From CBDAPI01 sp964565865 (GTDB lineage Bacteria > Acidobacteriota > UBA6911 > RPQK01 > CBDAPI01), in contig CAZMGM010000002.1 in assembly GCA_964565865.1 (NCBI GenBank), forward strand, positions 86,985-150,984: DNA of 64,000 nucleotides, read 5' to 3'. The notes beneath the pieces are model-generated. The model was given only the letters and a program-made list of their open reading frames with translations. It made no database searches and was not told the origin of the DNA. A program made the position numbers and the translations under genes. This document shows, piece after piece, positions 15,045-24,473 of this stretch (positions are counted from its first letter, which is position 1; the number at the start of each line of letters is the position of its first letter).

Positions 15045-16163
15045 ATGCTTTCTAAAGAGCCAGGCAGAATTGCTGTAACAGGAGCGACCGGTTTTATCGG
15101 GAGTCATCTGGCGCAGCATTTCGCGTCGCAGGGCCATGCTGTGGTTAGCCTCAGCAGACGACCTCCCGGACGAAGTTTGGATGAGCGGATTGCGTATGTC
15201 GCCTGGGATTTGAGCCGCCCGGTTCCCCGGGGGGCTCTCAGGGAGTGCCAGGTGCTGGTCCACTGCGCTCACGCCCTCTACTCGCCGCACAATCGGAGTG
15301 CCGACGAGCTCAACGCGCAGGGCTCCAGAAGACTCTTTAAGGCTGCGCGTGAGAACGGCGTCGGCCAGATTGTCTATCTCTCATCACTTTCCGCGCAACC
15401 TCATGTCCGATCCCGTTACGCGAAGTCCAAGCTGGCAGTGGAAGGCCTGTTAGACCAAGAACGAGACACCATTCTGCGTTTGGGTCTAGTTCTTGGTCCC
15501 GGCGGCTTCGCCAAGGGAATCCAGAGTGCCCTGGTCAGGACTCGAGTGGTGCCATTGTTGGATGGCGGCCGTCAACCGGTCTGGACAATTCATATTGAAG
15601 ATCTATGTGCCATTGTTGTTGCTTTGCTTCAGAGGAAGGGCACTGGGATCCTGCAGATCGGGAACCCCCAACAGCTCTCCGTTGCACATGTCAACCGATC
15701 TCTGGCCAGAGCCCTGCGGCGAAAAATCCACTTTTTCCCCCTTCCGTTCCAGATCCTCTACCCGCTGGTGAAGCTGGCAGAACAACTTGGGATGGATCTT
15801 CCCATAACCGCTGAGAATCTGCTCGGACTTCGAGGCGCCAGACAACTGAGCTTGCAGAGTGACATGGAGCAGACTGGGTGTGAGGTGCGCTCCTTTGAAG
15901 AGCTCTTGGAAGATGGAGCTATCGAGGAGTGGCTTCCGCATCCGGCGCCTCGCGATTCGCGGTGGATGGCCCTGCTGAGGCCGACCGAGCCTGAGATCCT
16001 GGACTATGCGCGCCGGGAGACCGATTGGCGAGAGGCGGATCGATTCCAGCCCCTGCACGGGGGTCCCCTAATCGGGCTGGCGGTCCTGTTGGGTGTGGGG
16101 CTCATGGGGCTGGCAGTCGCTCCGGTGCGCGGTGCATTGCGGCTTTTCAAGGGAGAGGCCTGA
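15045..16163 (+). CDS. NAD-dependent epimerase/dehydratase (SDR) with C-terminal membrane helix
   Basis: I chose ATG 15045 (MLSKEPGRIAVTG...), because the open frame from 14970 overlaps the VCBS gene. The Rossmann motif is GATGFIGSHL and the catalytic pair is in SRYAKSK (Tyr/Lys), so it is an extended or atypical SDR acting on a nucleotide sugar or an isoprenoid-like substrate. After about 270 residues of SDR fold comes an extra region and a hydrophobic helix (GLAVLLGVGLMGLAVAPV) near the end, unusual for soluble sugar epimerases and suggesting membrane attachment. The GMC oxidoreductase gene starts 5 bases after the stop. Confidence 0.7.
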   Translation: MLSKEPGRIAVTGATGFIGSHLAQHFASQGHAVVSLSRRPPGRSLDERIAYVAWDLSRPVPRGALRECQVLVHCAHALYSPHNRSADELNAQGSRRLFKAARENGVGQIVYLSSLSAQPHVRSRYAKSKLAVEGLLDQERDTILRLGLVLGPGGFAKGIQSALVRTRVVPLLDGGRQPVWTIHIEDLCAIVVALLQRKGTGILQIGNPQQLSVAHVNRSLARALRRKIHFFPLPFQILYPLVKLAEQLGMDLPITAENLLGLRGARQLSLQSDMEQTGCEVRSFEELLEDGAIEEWLPHPAPRDSRWMALLRPTEPEILDYARRETDWREADRFQPLHGGPLIGLAVLLGVGLMGLAVAPVRGALRLFKGEA

Positions 16164-16168
16164 GGATC

Positions 16169-17794
16169 GTGCAGTTCGACGTTCTAGTTGTCGGTTCAGG
16201 GCCGGCAGGGGTTCAGGCGCTCTCGGGTTTCGCGGGGAAACGGCTTCGGGTAGGTCTGATCGATCCGGGAAAGGTGGAGACCCGCTACGGCCAACTGATC
16301 CCTGATCAGAACTTTATCGAGATAAGGCAGAATTGCCGGCATCAGCAGCGCTTCTTTCTGGGTGACGACGAGGAAGCCCTAGAGGCCCGGGGAGCACGTC
16401 TTGCAGCTCATCTGACACCGCCCAGGCAGTATCTTCTCGAGGGAACGGAACAGCACTTACCTTTTCGCTCCCGGACACTCTGCCATTTTCAGACCCTGGC
16501 TCAGGGAGGGCTAGGTGCCGGGTGGGGAGCGGGTGTCTGTACTTTCAGCTCCGGCGAAATGGAGGAGGCTGGCATAGACGCAACGCTCATGCCCCGGTTG
16601 TATTCGCAAGTCGCTGATTCCATCGGTGTCAGTCTCGAATCGGCAGCCGATACGACACCCCTGGTGTGTGATCTGAGTTCGGCGCAACCGGCCTTGGAGA
16701 TCGACGAGAATGCAGAGGCCATTTTAAACGCTTACGAGAGAAAACGGGGGAGACTCAACGAGAACGGTTTCTTTCTTGGAAAAGCCCCCCTGGCCGTGCT
16801 CACCCGCGACCGGGAAAAGGCCGGTGTCCGGCGCGGAGCCTGTCCCTATCACAACATGGACTACTATTTGGATAGCCGGGGCTCGGTCTATCGGCCTGCC
16901 TATACTCTCCAGGAACTTGAGCAGGAGCCCAACTTCGAGCATTTTCGGGGCTACCTGGCCCTCGAGTTTGCCGAGAAGGAGGGGAGGGTGTCGGTGGTGT
17001 GCAGATCCCTGGACGGTCGGGAGACACTGACATTGAGTAGCAGGAGACTGGTGCTGGCTGCGGGAGCCTTGAACACGGCTCGCCTGGTCGGGGCCTCCTA
17101 CCAGATGTTTGGCCGCAAGCTCCCTCTGCTCTCCAACGAAGTCCGCTTCCTTCCTTCCTTAAATCTTGCCAGGCTGGGCCGTGACTCGGGAGTCCGCAAG
17201 TGCAGCCTTGCCCAGCTTGTGGGAGTACTATCCGGTCCCGACCGAGACCGTCTGATCAGCTACTTCTTTTCTTATGATTCGCTGCTCTTTTTCCGACTGG
17301 TACGCGACCTGCCCTTGCCTGTGTGGCTGGGCCATCTTCTCGCCCGCACGGTCGTCAGCTCGCTGACCATTGCGACCCTTCATTTTCCGGACCGGCGCAC
17401 ACGCCTCAAATGGATGAAAGTGCCCGGGCCGGCAGCCACGGGAGGATTACCCGAGTTGGAGGCCGAATATGGGCTGACATATCGCGAGGAAGGACGGATA
17501 ACGGAGGCCGTCGGAAGGCTCAAACGTCATCTCGTGAGAATCGGATGCCTTCCGCTGGCCGTTGTCAATTGGGGCAGCGGTACCGCGGTTCACTATGGAG
17601 GCACTCTCCCATTTACCGCCAGCGGGGAACCGTATGTGACCTGTCAGCTCGACGGTCGGCTGAACGGGACCCGCAGGGTCTATGTCGCTGATTCGGCTTC
17701 CTGGAGGTTCCTGCCGGCGAAGGGTCCGACGCTGACCATCATGGCCAATGCCCGCCGAGTTGCCGAGGAGGTGGTGAAGGACTTGCAGGAGTGA
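16169..17794 (+). CDS. GMC-type FAD oxidoreductase
   Basis: GTG 16169 gives a 541-residue protein beginning VQFDVLVVGSGPAGVQAL, the FAD-binding Rossmann motif GxGxxG. The C-terminal GMC_oxred_C region reads GSGTAVHYGGTLPF (His in the active-site position), then YVADSASWRFLPAKGPTLTI, as in glucose-methanol-choline oxidoreductases. It would oxidise an alcohol or sugar hydroxyl with FAD. It is directly downstream of the SDR and overlaps the next open frame, so an oxidation-reduction pair acting on the same glycan or lipid-linked sugar is likely (inference). Confidence 0.75.
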   Translation: MQFDVLVVGSGPAGVQALSGFAGKRLRVGLIDPGKVETRYGQLIPDQNFIEIRQNCRHQQRFFLGDDEEALEARGARLAAHLTPPRQYLLEGTEQHLPFRSRTLCHFQTLAQGGLGAGWGAGVCTFSSGEMEEAGIDATLMPRLYSQVADSIGVSLESAADTTPLVCDLSSAQPALEIDENAEAILNAYERKRGRLNENGFFLGKAPLAVLTRDREKAGVRRGACPYHNMDYYLDSRGSVYRPAYTLQELEQEPNFEHFRGYLALEFAEKEGRVSVVCRSLDGRETLTLSSRRLVLAAGALNTARLVGASYQMFGRKLPLLSNEVRFLPSLNLARLGRDSGVRKCSLAQLVGVLSGPDRDRLISYFFSYDSLLFFRLVRDLPLPVWLGHLLARTVVSSLTIATLHFPDRRTRLKWMKVPGPAATGGLPELEAEYGLTYREEGRITEAVGRLKRHLVRIGCLPLAVVNWGSGTAVHYGGTLPFTASGEPYVTCQLDGRLNGTRRVYVADSASWRFLPAKGPTLTIMANARRVAEEVVKDLQE

Positions 17795-17831
17795 GAATAT
17801 CGGGTCAAACTCAGAGCGGCCGGATGGGGCT

Positions 17832-17889
17832 ATGTAGGAGCACCGTCAGTGCTCCGATTGGAATTGCTGCGTGGAAGCGGTTCCTACAT
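17832..17889. repeat. REP-like palindromic element
   Basis: A 58-base element between the GMC and GT2 genes. Outer 8-base inverted repeats ATGTAGGA (17832-17839) and TCCTACAT (17882-17889) enclose a hairpin with a 7-base stem, GGAGCAC (17837-17843) and GTGCTCC (17849-17855), and loop CGTCA. The GTAGGAGC head followed by a small stem resembles REP elements of other bacteria. Whether other copies exist in the genome cannot be seen here. Confidence 0.55.
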
Positions 17890-17919
17890 TGCCCCAGAGT
17901 ATGGGGAGGCGCGACGAGT

Positions 17920-18615
17920 ATGGCATTGGATAACCGTCACAACATCTGGATCGTCATTCCTGCATTCAACGAGGGCGGGGTGATTCTCGAAGTCACCCGA
18001 CCCCTGCTCCAGGCCGGTTACCAGGTGGCCCTGGTGGACGATGGTTCCACCGACGGCAGCGCTAAGCAGATGCTCGGTTTGGGCGTGTCTTTCTGTCGAC
18101 ACGCCGTCAACCTGGGCCAGGGAGCTGCCCTGCAGACTGGTATGCGGCTGGCCTTGGACAATGGCGCCGACTATATCGTGACCTTCGACGCCGATGGCCA
18201 GCATCGTGCGGAAGATGTTGAAAGGTTGCTCGAACCGCTGGTGGCCGGACGGTGCCAGGTCACCCTGGGGTCCAGGTTCATCAGTCCGGGAGGAACCGTG
18301 GGGATTCCCTTCCTCAGAAAAGTGCTGCTCCGGAGCGGAGCCTGGTATACCCGTGTGGTCCTGGGTCTCCAGGTAACCGACATGCACAACGGGCTGCGGG
18401 GATTTACGGCTGGGGCCGCCCGGAAGCTAAAGATTACCCAGAACCGGATGGGTCATGCCACCCAGATCCTACATCAGGTGTGGGAGCAGGGGATGACTTA
18501 CGAAGAAATCCCCGTGACCATCCGTTACACGGAGTATTCGCTGGCCAAGGGACAGAAGCTGAGCAACTTGCTCAACGTTCTCTGGGAGTCGGCCGTGGAG
18601 GTATTTCGAAGATGA
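17920..18615 (+). CDS. Family 2 glycosyltransferase, dolichol-phosphate-mannose-synthase type
   Basis: From ATG 17920 (GGAGG about 11 bases upstream) the protein has 231 residues and no membrane segment. It shows the GT-A fold motifs WIVIPAFNEG, ALVDDGSTDGS, TFDADGQH (the DxD metal/nucleotide site) and MHNGLRGF. Members transfer a sugar from GDP- or UDP-sugar to a polyprenyl phosphate or to a growing glycan. A DUF2304 remnant follows with an ATGA overlap; GT2-DUF2304 pairs are common in glycan loci. Confidence 0.8.
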   Translation: MALDNRHNIWIVIPAFNEGGVILEVTRPLLQAGYQVALVDDGSTDGSAKQMLGLGVSFCRHAVNLGQGAALQTGMRLALDNGADYIVTFDADGQHRAEDVERLLEPLVAGRCQVTLGSRFISPGGTVGIPFLRKVLLRSGAWYTRVVLGLQVTDMHNGLRGFTAGAARKLKITQNRMGHATQILHQVWEQGMTYEEIPVTIRYTEYSLAKGQKLSNLLNVLWESAVEVFRR

Positions 18616-18862
18616 GCTTGATGAAGAAGCCTGATCCAGGTCGCCCTCGTGCTCGAATCTCTACGCCTGCTCGTTCTCTATAGCTCTGTTTATGCGCTCT
18701 ACCATGAGGGAGCGGATTTTGGCCGTTCTTCTTTTTCGGACCGGTGTCGTGGCGACTCTCTGTCCCGGGCTGGCAGACCTGAGGCCGTTGACGTCCCTAG
18801 CAGTCCGTGGATCCCTAGCTTGGGAGGGGCCTTGGGGCCGCGACCGGCTGGGTGTGATGTTC
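18612..18862 (+). pseudogene. Frameshifted DUF2304 membrane protein
   Basis: An ATG overlaps the GT2 stop (ATGA) but its frame stays open only briefly. From 18631 a second frame reads LIQVALVLESLRLLVLYSSV, a typical DUF2304 first helix. From about 18700 a third frame reads ERILAVLLFRTGVVATLCPG then LADLRPLTSLAVRG, the second helix and following loop. At least two frameshifts are needed to join them, so the partner of the GT2 enzyme is broken. It extends to roughly 18862; nothing else is evident up to the DUF1501 stop at 18910. Confidence 0.5.
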
Positions 18863-18909
18863 AAGATTGCTAGGCGCTGCCTCGAGGCGCCGCCTATCTC
18901 TGACGACCG

Positions 18910-20364
18910 CTAGGCGAGCAGCTGATCGACTACTTTCCCGTGGACATCGGTGAGCCGGAAATCGCGTCCCTGAAAGCGGTAGGTCAGCCTGGTGTGATCG
19001 AAACCCAGAAGATGCAGGATGGTGGCGTGGAGGTCATGCACATGGACCGGGTCCTGCACGACGTTGAACCCGAAATCGTCGGTTGCTCCCATGGTGATGC
19101 CGGGTTGGATCCCGGCTCCTGCCAGCCACAATGTGAAGGCGTTGGGGTGGTGGTCCCGGCCGTCCTGGTCGCCGCCCTGCACCATGGGGGTTCTCCCGAA
19201 CTCGCCTCCCCAGATCACAAGTGTGTCCTCCAGCATGCCGCGCTGCTTCAGGTCCTTGATCAGCGCAGCGGAAGCCCGATCCGTTTCGAGGCAGTTTTTC
19301 TTCAGGTCCCGGGCCAGGTTGCCGTGCTGGTCCCAGGCTTCGTGATAGAGCTGGACGAAACGGACGCCGCGTTCCACCAGCCGTCTGGCCAGCAGGCAGT
19401 TGTTGGCAAAGGACGCCTTGCCCGGTTCAGCGCCGTAGAGGTCAAGGGTGTCCGGGTGCTCCTGGGAAAGGTCCATTAGCTCGGGCACACTGCTCTGCAT
19501 TCGAAAGGCCATTTCGTAGGAACTGATGCGGGTGGAGATTTCCGGGTCACCGGTGACGTCCAGGCGCATCTCATTGAGCTTTCGAATCGACTCTAGAGAG
19601 TCCTGTTCTAGTTCCCGGTCCATCCCGCGGGGGCTGGAAAGATACAGAACCGGATCCCCGGCGCTGCGAAACTGAACACCCTGGTAGACCGTGGGCAGGA
19701 AGCCGCTTCCCCAGCAGGAATCCCCGCAGCTCGGTCCCTTCGTTCCTGAACTGAAGACCACGAAAGCCGGCAGATCACGGGCCTCGCTGCCCAGTCCATA
19801 GGTGACCCAGGCCCCCATGCTAGGTCGGCCGAACTGTTGCATTCCGGTATTCATCAGCAGTTGCCCGGGAGCATGATTAAAGGCGTCCGTCACCATCGAC
19901 TTGACGATGGCGATGTCGTCGACGATGCTGGCCGTGTGGGGCAGGAGCTCGGACAGTTCTGCACCAGACTGACCATGTCGGGAGAACTCGAACTTTGGGC
20001 CCAGCAGTTTGGAATTGGGGTTAATAAACGCTGCCCGGTAGTCCTTGATCAGTTCCTCAGGAGGCAGCGTCCCGTCGAACCTGGCCAGCTGGGGTTTGTA
20101 ATCGAACAGCTCCAGGTGGCTGGGGGCCCCGGCCATGAAGAGGAAAATGATGTTCTTGGCTCTGGGACTGTAGTGCGGGTCCCTGGGAGCTAGAGGATGA
20201 TCGGACGTACCCTCCGCTGCGTACCCTCCCTGATCCAGTAGCCGGGCCAGAGCCATCACACCCAAACCGACGCCGCACTGTTCCAGGAACCAGCGCCGGC
20301 CAGTCAGCCGGGCGTCCAGTTTATTGCGTAGGCGCTCCGGTAATCTCATCTTCATTCTCATCAT
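18910..20364 (-). CDS. DUF1501 protein (sulfatase-fold, secreted)
   Basis: 484 residues, starting MMRMKMRLPERLR. A Tat-like or Sec signal (TGRRWFLEQCGVGLGVMALA) is followed by the conserved block AKNIIFLFMAGAPSHLELFD, and near the end VIWGGEFGRTPMVQGGDQDGRDHH with metal-ligand-like Asp/His. DUF1501 has the alkaline-phosphatase/sulfatase fold but no established substrate. The start codon overlaps the stop of the PSD1 gene by 4 bases. This paired arrangement is a hallmark of Planctomycetes, Verrucomicrobia, Acidobacteria and relatives and is assumed to act on extracellular polymers. Confidence 0.85.
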   Translation of the reverse strand: MMRMKMRLPERLRNKLDARLTGRRWFLEQCGVGLGVMALARLLDQGGYAAEGTSDHPLAPRDPHYSPRAKNIIFLFMAGAPSHLELFDYKPQLARFDGTLPPEELIKDYRAAFINPNSKLLGPKFEFSRHGQSGAELSELLPHTASIVDDIAIVKSMVTDAFNHAPGQLLMNTGMQQFGRPSMGAWVTYGLGSEARDLPAFVVFSSGTKGPSCGDSCWGSGFLPTVYQGVQFRSAGDPVLYLSSPRGMDRELEQDSLESIRKLNEMRLDVTGDPEISTRISSYEMAFRMQSSVPELMDLSQEHPDTLDLYGAEPGKASFANNCLLARRLVERGVRFVQLYHEAWDQHGNLARDLKKNCLETDRASAALIKDLKQRGMLEDTLVIWGGEFGRTPMVQGGDQDGRDHHPNAFTLWLAGAGIQPGITMGATDDFGFNVVQDPVHVHDLHATILHLLGFDHTRLTYRFQGRDFRLTDVHGKVVDQLLA

Positions 20365-23300
20365 TCCTTGGTGATCGTTTCGTCCAGATTCAACAGAACC
20401 CGGGAGACTGCGGTCCAGGCGGCCAGTTGCACGGGAGTGGTCCCTTTAGGCAGCTCCGGCTTCTGTTTCGAATCAAGTCCTGCAATTCCCCAGGGGCTGA
20501 TCCAGCCCTCGGCCAGCCGCCCGCTCTGCTTCTCAAGCAGCGAGAGCAATTCCGTTAATTCTGCTGCTTCTGGACTGCGAGCCAGACAGCTCCGGAAGGC
20601 AAAGGTCACACGTTCCGAGTCGCTATTCCCGCCCTCCCGCAGGGTCTTTAGAGCCAGGGCCCGGGCCGCCTCCAAGAAAAGGGGTTCGTTGAGTGCCGTG
20701 AGGGCCTGGACCGGGGTGTTGGATCGGGAACGGCGGACGCAGGCAGAGTCCCCGTTGGGGGCATCGAAGGTCTGCAGCATTGGATAGGGTACGGATCGGT
20801 AGCGGAACGTGTACAGCGCCCGCCGATAGCGGTCCTTTCCAACGGCCTCCTTCCAGATCTTGGGACCGAAGCTGGCGGGGGGTTCGAACAGAAAAGCGGG
20901 AGCCGGGGGATAGACACTAGGTCCGCCGATCTCAGGGTTTAAAAGGCCGCTGGCCGCAAGACTGATGTCTCGGACCACCTCGGCTTCCACGCGAAAACGA
21001 GGTCCCCGGCTCAGCAGACGATTATAGGGATCCTGTTCGAGCAGCCGCGGCGTCATCCGCGAGGCCTGTCGATAGGTGGACGAAGTGACGATAAGTCGGT
21101 GAAGTTTCTTGAGGCTCCAGCCTCTTTCCATGAATTCCACACTCAGCCAGTCCAGGAGCTGGGGATGGGAAGGCCGCTCACTCTGAGTGCCCATATCCTC
21201 CGACGTGGCTATCAGACCCGTACCGAAGTAGGTCTGCCAGACTCGGTTCACCAGCGAGCGGGCGGTGGTTGGTGACCGTCGGTCAACGAGCCAGCGCGCA
21301 AAGCCCAGCCGGTTGCGGAGAGTCCCCTCCGGAAACCCGTGCAGGAAGGCCGGTACTCCCGGGGCCACGCTCTCTTCCGGTTTGAGGAAGTCGCCTCGAG
21401 TCAGGACGCGTGTTTCGCGCTTTGCGCTTCTCTCGTTGAGAACGAGCTGGGCTGAACCGGCAGGGTGACGGGTCCACCGCTCTTCGATTCGGCCATTTTC
21501 CACCTGCCAGTCCTCAACCGTAGTTCGCCAGTAGCTGAACAAGAGCTGCTCCTGGCGGGCGGTCCTTCGCGCGGCAGGGATTTCCAGAATATCCCGGATG
21601 CTTCGGGGCACCGGGTCGGCTGTGGCCCCGGAATCTGTTGTCAGGGAGAGACGCAAGCGCCCCAGAGCTTGGCTCTGGTTGTCATCACTGTTCCATCCGC
21701 CGTGATTCTGGTCAATTAAAAACGTGAGTATCGTCCCGTCGGTATGAGTGATTGGGGTCTCGGCCGCGAACACGGCCTGGTGAGGCTGATTGCGCCGGCC
21801 GGGACCGTTGTCGAACCCCCAGGCTGTCTCATCCTTTCCGTCAATCGCAAATTCGATCGGGCCCATCACGCGCCTCCGGCCCGTCTTGTCGTCGAAGATT
21901 GCATCGAGTTCCTTCTCGGGCAGGGAAATATCCGCCGTAGCACTGACCATCTTGATCTGGGTTGAATTCTCGGGGTGGCTGGCCGGAGCAGCTGTCATCT
22001 TGAATTCGGTTAACGCACCGGTTCCTTTGATCGAGCGTCCCGGTCCGCCCAGGGGCAGGTCGGGATGGGTCAACAGCTCCAGACGGAAGCCAGTAATGTT
22101 CTGCACCCGGGTTAGAATTGTCACTTCCATCTTGAGTTTGTTCGGCGAGTATCCCCCTGCCAGAAGGGACCCGTCCTCGAGCAGCGAGAATTTCTGACCT
22201 CCACTCACAATGTCTTCGATCCGGGGCCGCAGGACAGTCCATTGCGGCTGGTTTCCGTACACGTCAACTTCCCAGGCGGTGAGTTGCCGCTTCCAGTTGG
22301 GATGGCGATGCTGCAGGTCCAATTCGATTTCGCGGATTTGTCGAAAGAGTTCCGCTCTCCGCAGCTGCTCATCGAGAGTGTAGACCGCAATGTTAGCCTC
22401 GTGGGAGTTGTTGAGAAAAGCAAACATGCGGTAGTACTCCTGCTGGGAGAGGGGATCGTACTTGTGGTCGTGGCATTGGGCGCACTGAATCGTGATGCCC
22501 AGAATCCCCTTGCCGATGGCGTCCATGCGATCGAACATGGCTTCCATCCGAAACTGCTCCGGATCAATTCCACCTTCTTCATTAACCATGGAATTACGCA
22601 GGAAGCCGGTGGCGACGGTCTGGCTCTGAGACGGGTCCGGAAGCAGATCTCCTGCCAGCTGCTCGATGATGAACCGGTCGTAGGGCAGATCGCGGTTAAA
22701 TGCGTTGATGACCCAGTCCCGATAGAACCAGACCCGCCTCGATTTGTCTTTCTCGAAACCGTCCGAGTCTGCATAGCGGGCTGAATCCAGCCAGTGGCGG
22801 CCCCACCGCTCGCCGTAGTGGGGCGAGGCGAGCAGTCGTTTCACCTGCCTTGCATAAGCTTCGGGACTCCGGTCGGCCAGAAAGACATCCACCTCCTCAA
22901 TGGTGGGGGGGAGTCCGATCAAATCCAGGCTCAGGCGCCGCAGCAGCGTAATCCGATCGGCCTGTGGAGAAGGAGACAAGCCCCCGGCTTCCAGCCGGGC
23001 CAGAATGAAGTGATCCAGGGAGTTAGCCGGCCAGGATGCCTGGCGAATCTCAGGTGGATGAGGACGTATCGGAGGCGCGAAGGCCCAGTGGCTGGTGATC
23101 TCCTCGCTGGCGATACCCACGTCGTGGGGCCAGTCTGCGCCCTCTTCGATCCAGGTTCGTATCCGTTCGACTTCGGAGTCCTCGAGCCGGCTTCCCAAGG
23201 GCATGGGTTCCAGCCCGTTCAATCCTGCCACGCGCAAATAGACACTGCTGTTTTCAGGATCGCCAGGAACGATTACCGGGCCTGATGGCCGCTCGGCAAA

Positions 23301-23525
23301 AGCTGTTCTTGGTCCATCGAGGCGAAGCTGCGCCCTCTGTACTTCCGGACCATGGCACTCATGGCAGCTTTTTTCCAGAATCGGATAGATCTCCGAGAGG
23401 AAATCCACGGGAGGACCAGGGTTCTGAGTAGCCATGACCAAGCTGACTGAAAGCACGGAGAACAGGACGGTCAGGGCCGGCAAAAAGGTTCTGGGTTCGC
23501 TACTCCGAAAGATGGTGCACCTCAT
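20361..23525 (-). CDS. PSD1-family cytochrome c protein (PSCyt1-DUF1549-DUF1553)
   Basis: A 1054-residue secreted protein. After a signal segment (FLPALTVLFSVLSVSLVMA) comes a planctomycete-type cytochrome domain with one haem site SCHECH (Cys54, Cys57, His58). Next is DUF1549 (PSCyt2; DHFILARLEAGGLSPSPQAD, LSLDLIGLPPT, GRHWLDSARYADSDG), a middle carbohydrate-binding-like region (about residues 400-620), and DUF1553 (PSD1; VNRVWQTYFGTGLI, HRLIVTSSTYRQAS, RRSRSNTPVQALTALNEP). It is always found with DUF1501, as here by a 4-base overlap. It likely couples electron transfer to breakdown of a polymer, but no enzymatic activity is proven. Confidence 0.9.
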   Translation of the reverse strand: MRCTIFRSSEPRTFLPALTVLFSVLSVSLVMATQNPGPPVDFLSEIYPILEKSCHECHGPEVQRAQLRLDGPRTAFAERPSGPVIVPGDPENSSVYLRVAGLNGLEPMPLGSRLEDSEVERIRTWIEEGADWPHDVGIASEEITSHWAFAPPIRPHPPEIRQASWPANSLDHFILARLEAGGLSPSPQADRITLLRRLSLDLIGLPPTIEEVDVFLADRSPEAYARQVKRLLASPHYGERWGRHWLDSARYADSDGFEKDKSRRVWFYRDWVINAFNRDLPYDRFIIEQLAGDLLPDPSQSQTVATGFLRNSMVNEEGGIDPEQFRMEAMFDRMDAIGKGILGITIQCAQCHDHKYDPLSQQEYYRMFAFLNNSHEANIAVYTLDEQLRRAELFRQIREIELDLQHRHPNWKRQLTAWEVDVYGNQPQWTVLRPRIEDIVSGGQKFSLLEDGSLLAGGYSPNKLKMEVTILTRVQNITGFRLELLTHPDLPLGGPGRSIKGTGALTEFKMTAAPASHPENSTQIKMVSATADISLPEKELDAIFDDKTGRRRVMGPIEFAIDGKDETAWGFDNGPGRRNQPHQAVFAAETPITHTDGTILTFLIDQNHGGWNSDDNQSQALGRLRLSLTTDSGATADPVPRSIRDILEIPAARRTARQEQLLFSYWRTTVEDWQVENGRIEERWTRHPAGSAQLVLNERSAKRETRVLTRGDFLKPEESVAPGVPAFLHGFPEGTLRNRLGFARWLVDRRSPTTARSLVNRVWQTYFGTGLIATSEDMGTQSERPSHPQLLDWLSVEFMERGWSLKKLHRLIVTSSTYRQASRMTPRLLEQDPYNRLLSRGPRFRVEAEVVRDISLAASGLLNPEIGGPSVYPPAPAFLFEPPASFGPKIWKEAVGKDRYRRALYTFRYRSVPYPMLQTFDAPNGDSACVRRSRSNTPVQALTALNEPLFLEAARALALKTLREGGNSDSERVTFAFRSCLARSPEAAELTELLSLLEKQSGRLAEGWISPWGIAGLDSKQKPELPKGTTPVQLAAWTAVSRVLLNLDETITKE

Positions 23526-23870
23526 TGCGATGGTTCAGGCGCCCCGTTGTCCATAATTCAATTTAACTCCGGATACCGAGACCACCACCTATTATAAAAA
23601 TATATCAAACCCCCGCTTAAGAATTGTATCCTGGGTCTCTAGTCGTTGTTGGTAAGATGAAAGAAAGGAAGCGTAACCTTCTAGGGTCACGCCTCAACAG
23701 GACAGTGGCGGCATGGAGGAAGCCGAGGGCTTCGTAAGCACCTTGGCCAGGGTTGCGAGTACACGGCATGGCCCGCGTCGGTTTTCCTGGTATCTGGACC
23801 CTAGGGAGCCCCTAATGCGGCCCGCGGGACTTTCGCCACGGACTGCCAGGCGTTACTGTATCTATGGAAG
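23526..23870. other. Divergent intergenic region between PSD1 and SIS genes
   Basis: 345 bases with an AT-rich block (23590-23610) that holds the minus-strand promoter described separately. I see no gene remnant, tRNA or terminator. The SIS gene start (23871) is preceded only by GGAAG immediately next to the ATG. Confidence 0.5.
23591..23620 (-). promoter_or_regulatory. Candidate promoter of the PSD1-DUF1501 operon
   Basis: On the minus strand: TTAAGC (23620-23615), 18-base spacer, perfect TATAAT (23596-23591). The predicted start is near 23585, about 60 bases before ATG 23525. The same -35 hexamer precedes the VCBS operon. Confidence 0.45.
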
Positions 23871-24473
23871 ATGTCAAACTTGAACGTCAGAGAGCGAATT
23901 GAGGCGATTCTGAGGGCGGAGGCAGCCGCCATTGCCGCAGTGTCGGTTACCGGCTCCTTCGAGCGTGCTGTTCTGGCCCTGCGTGACTGCCACGGCAAGG
24001 TCCTGGCAACGGGTATGGGAAAGGCCGGGCACATCGCCCGCAAGTTTGCTGCCACGCTTTGCTCTACCGGGACCCCGGCTGCCTACATTCATCCGGGCGA
24101 GGCAGCCCATGGCGATCTGGGCCTGATTGGACCGGAGGATTGCATGGTGGCGTTTTCCAACAGTGGAATGACTCGCGAAGTGCTGGAAATGCTGGAACTG
24201 GGGCGACATCTCGGCCTAGACACGATCATAGGAATCACGTCCCATCCTGACTCGGACCTGCGTGCACTTGCCGAAATCACCATTGACATGGGAGTCGTGG
24301 AGGAGCCATGTCCCTTGGGGCTGACACCTACAGCCAGCATTGCCGTGATGCTCGCTATTAGCGATGCTTTAGCGCTGGTTCTTATGGAAATGAAGGGAAT
24401 CACTCCGGAAGAGTTCGGGCTCCGCCACCATGGAGGCTACCTGGGCCGAAAAGCCCGGCTCAACAATGAATGA
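23871..24473 (+). CDS. KpsF/GutQ-type SIS-domain sugar-phosphate isomerase (no CBS domains)
   Basis: A 200-residue SIS protein: LATGMGKAGHIARKFAATL, YIHPGEAAHGDLG, AFSNSGMTREVLEML and the end signature RHHGGYLGRKA. These match arabinose-5-phosphate isomerases (KdsD/KpsF/GutQ), which interconvert ribulose-5-P and arabinose-5-P for KDO synthesis. The usual C-terminal CBS pair is absent; the protein stops right after the SIS domain, as in other short members. The catalytic His in the HGDLG region is present. It stands alone between divergent and leader DNA. Confidence 0.8.
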   Translation: MSNLNVRERIEAILRAEAAAIAAVSVTGSFERAVLALRDCHGKVLATGMGKAGHIARKFAATLCSTGTPAAYIHPGEAAHGDLGLIGPEDCMVAFSNSGMTREVLEMLELGRHLGLDTIIGITSHPDSDLRALAEITIDMGVVEEPCPLGLTPTASIAVMLAISDALALVLMEMKGITPEEFGLRHHGGYLGRKARLNNE

